A DNA stretch of 39,139 nucleotides, taken from positions 1 through 39,139 of the forward strand of contig NZ_FQZG01000039.1 of the NCBI RefSeq assembly GCF_900141915.1. The letters are read 5' to 3'. Position 1 is the stretch's first letter, and each line of letters opens with the position of its first letter. Positions 38,682 through 39,139 of the stretch are shown here, piece after piece. The translations under genes were made by a program, and so were the position numbers. Source of the stretch: Tessaracoccus bendigoensis DSM 12906. GTDB lineage: Bacteria > Actinomycetota > Actinomycetes > Propionibacteriales > Propionibacteriaceae. Below the pieces are notes generated by a model. That model had not been told where the DNA came from. It saw only the letters and a program-made list of their open reading frames with translations, and did not search any database.

Positions 38682-39139
38682 GCTGGTGACGAGCCTTTCC
38701 GCAGGTATCGACGCCGGAACGCTGGTGACCAGCCTTCCGCAGGTATCGGCGGCGGCTCCGGGCTGGGTGACTCTAGGGCCTGCCGTGCTCGTCCGTCGAG
38801 CTGCCAGGTGGTGGTGATGGTCGTGGACACCAGCGGTTTGCGGCCGATACCAGCAGTATCGCTGGACACCAGCCGTATACCGCTGGTGACCAGCCCTTCC
38901 ACAGGTAACGGCGCCGGAACGCTGGTGACGCGCACGCCGCTGGCGACCGGGTGTCCCACGGCACGTGCCCCGAGACGACGCGGGTGGTGCTGTTGATCGG
39001 CCCGGACACCAGCGGTTTGTGGCCGATACCAGCAGTATCGCTGAACACCAGCCGTATACCGCTGGTGACGAGCACTTCCACAGGTATCGACGCCGGAACG
39101 CTGGTGACCAGCCTTTCCGCAGGTATCGGCGGCGGCTCC
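38682..39139. repeat. Complex intergenic repeat block rich in GCTGGT/ACCAGC
   Basis: A unit of about 39 bp (GCTGGTGACSAGC, CTTYCRCAGGTA, CGCCGGAAC) occurs at 38682, 38882 and 39061, each time directly followed by a further GCTGGTGAC at 38721, 38921 and 39100. A 105-bp segment repeats at 38825-38929 and 39004-39108 with about six differences. The first 78 bp recur at 39061-39139. Palindromes abound, including GCTGGTGACCAGC, CACCAGC-N8-GCTGGTG and CCAGC-AGTATC-GCTGG. No coding sequence is credible in 38622-39139, and the block continues past the window end. Confidence 0.85.

Noticed and set aside
38682-39139. CRISPR array
   Set aside because: Units of 39 bp are adjacent or spaced irregularly (39, 161, 38 and 140 bp), the intervening sequences are themselves repeated, and no cas gene is present.

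Overview
The window is GC-rich actinobacterial chromosome. The main indicators are OpcA next to glucose-6-phosphate dehydrogenase, a sufR-sufB-sufD-Rieske-sufC-sufS-sufU-sufT operon, an InhA-type FabG/FabI pair, DUF3099 and DUF4921 proteins, and many starts that look leaderless. From memory, the gene content and short intergenic palindromes resemble Propionibacteriales. That placement is inference. No rRNA, tRNA, CRISPR array, phage gene or transposase was seen.

Layout. 1-237: structured repeat DNA. 238-3658: TrmH-type RNA methyltransferase (minus), divergent from a PabB-PabC fusion and a coupled bile-acid-symporter-like permease (plus). 3667-8451, all minus: DUF2599 lipoprotein, fabG, fabI, a lone ABC ATPase, NfeD, SPFH/stomatin protein. 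8507-10454 (plus): DUF3099, SURF1, RlmA-like methyltransferase, tightly overlapped. 10455-10872: two more copies of the structured repeat plus a fragment. 10873-15570 (plus): AAA+ ATPase, GPH sugar symporter and GH13 glucosidase, all with overlapping ends. 15618-19671 (minus): phosphohexomutase, ABC-F ATPase, alpha/beta hydrolase. 19933-26536 (minus): the complete suf operon headed by its regulator. 26684-30975 (plus): ABC-2 exporter, heme A synthase (CtaA/Cox15), M3 oligopeptidase. 31078-31509 (plus): small lipoprotein. 31579-35323 (minus): MFS drug-type exporter, DUF4921 GalT-like protein, heme O synthase (CtaB). 35440-38621 (plus): zwf-opcA-pgl, the oxidative pentose phosphate entry. 38622-39139: a second, unrelated repeat block that runs off the window.

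How it works together. CtaB, CtaA and SURF1 build heme A and cytochrome oxidase, so the organism respires aerobically. The suf operon supplies Fe-S clusters under a SufR-like sensor. zwf-opcA-pgl makes NADPH, which FabG and possibly FabI (if not NADH) can use for fatty-acid elongation. The GPH symporter, GH13 enzyme and phosphohexomutase suggest import and breakdown of a small alpha-glucoside.

Most interesting signals: (1) about eleven starts with a TANNNT box 6-8 nt upstream, including a divergent pair whose -10 boxes overlap at 1030-1039; (2) nested palindromic elements at both ends of the first 10.8 kb whose hairpin stems change in a compensatory way; (3) an AAA+ ATPase coupled to a sugar permease and an N-terminally extended GH13 enzyme; (4) a rearranged version of the M. 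tuberculosis zwf2/ctaB/suf/fabG-inhA/NfeD-SPFH neighbourhood without transketolase and transaldolase; (5) the 38.7-39.1 kb GCTGGT/ACCAGC repeat block.
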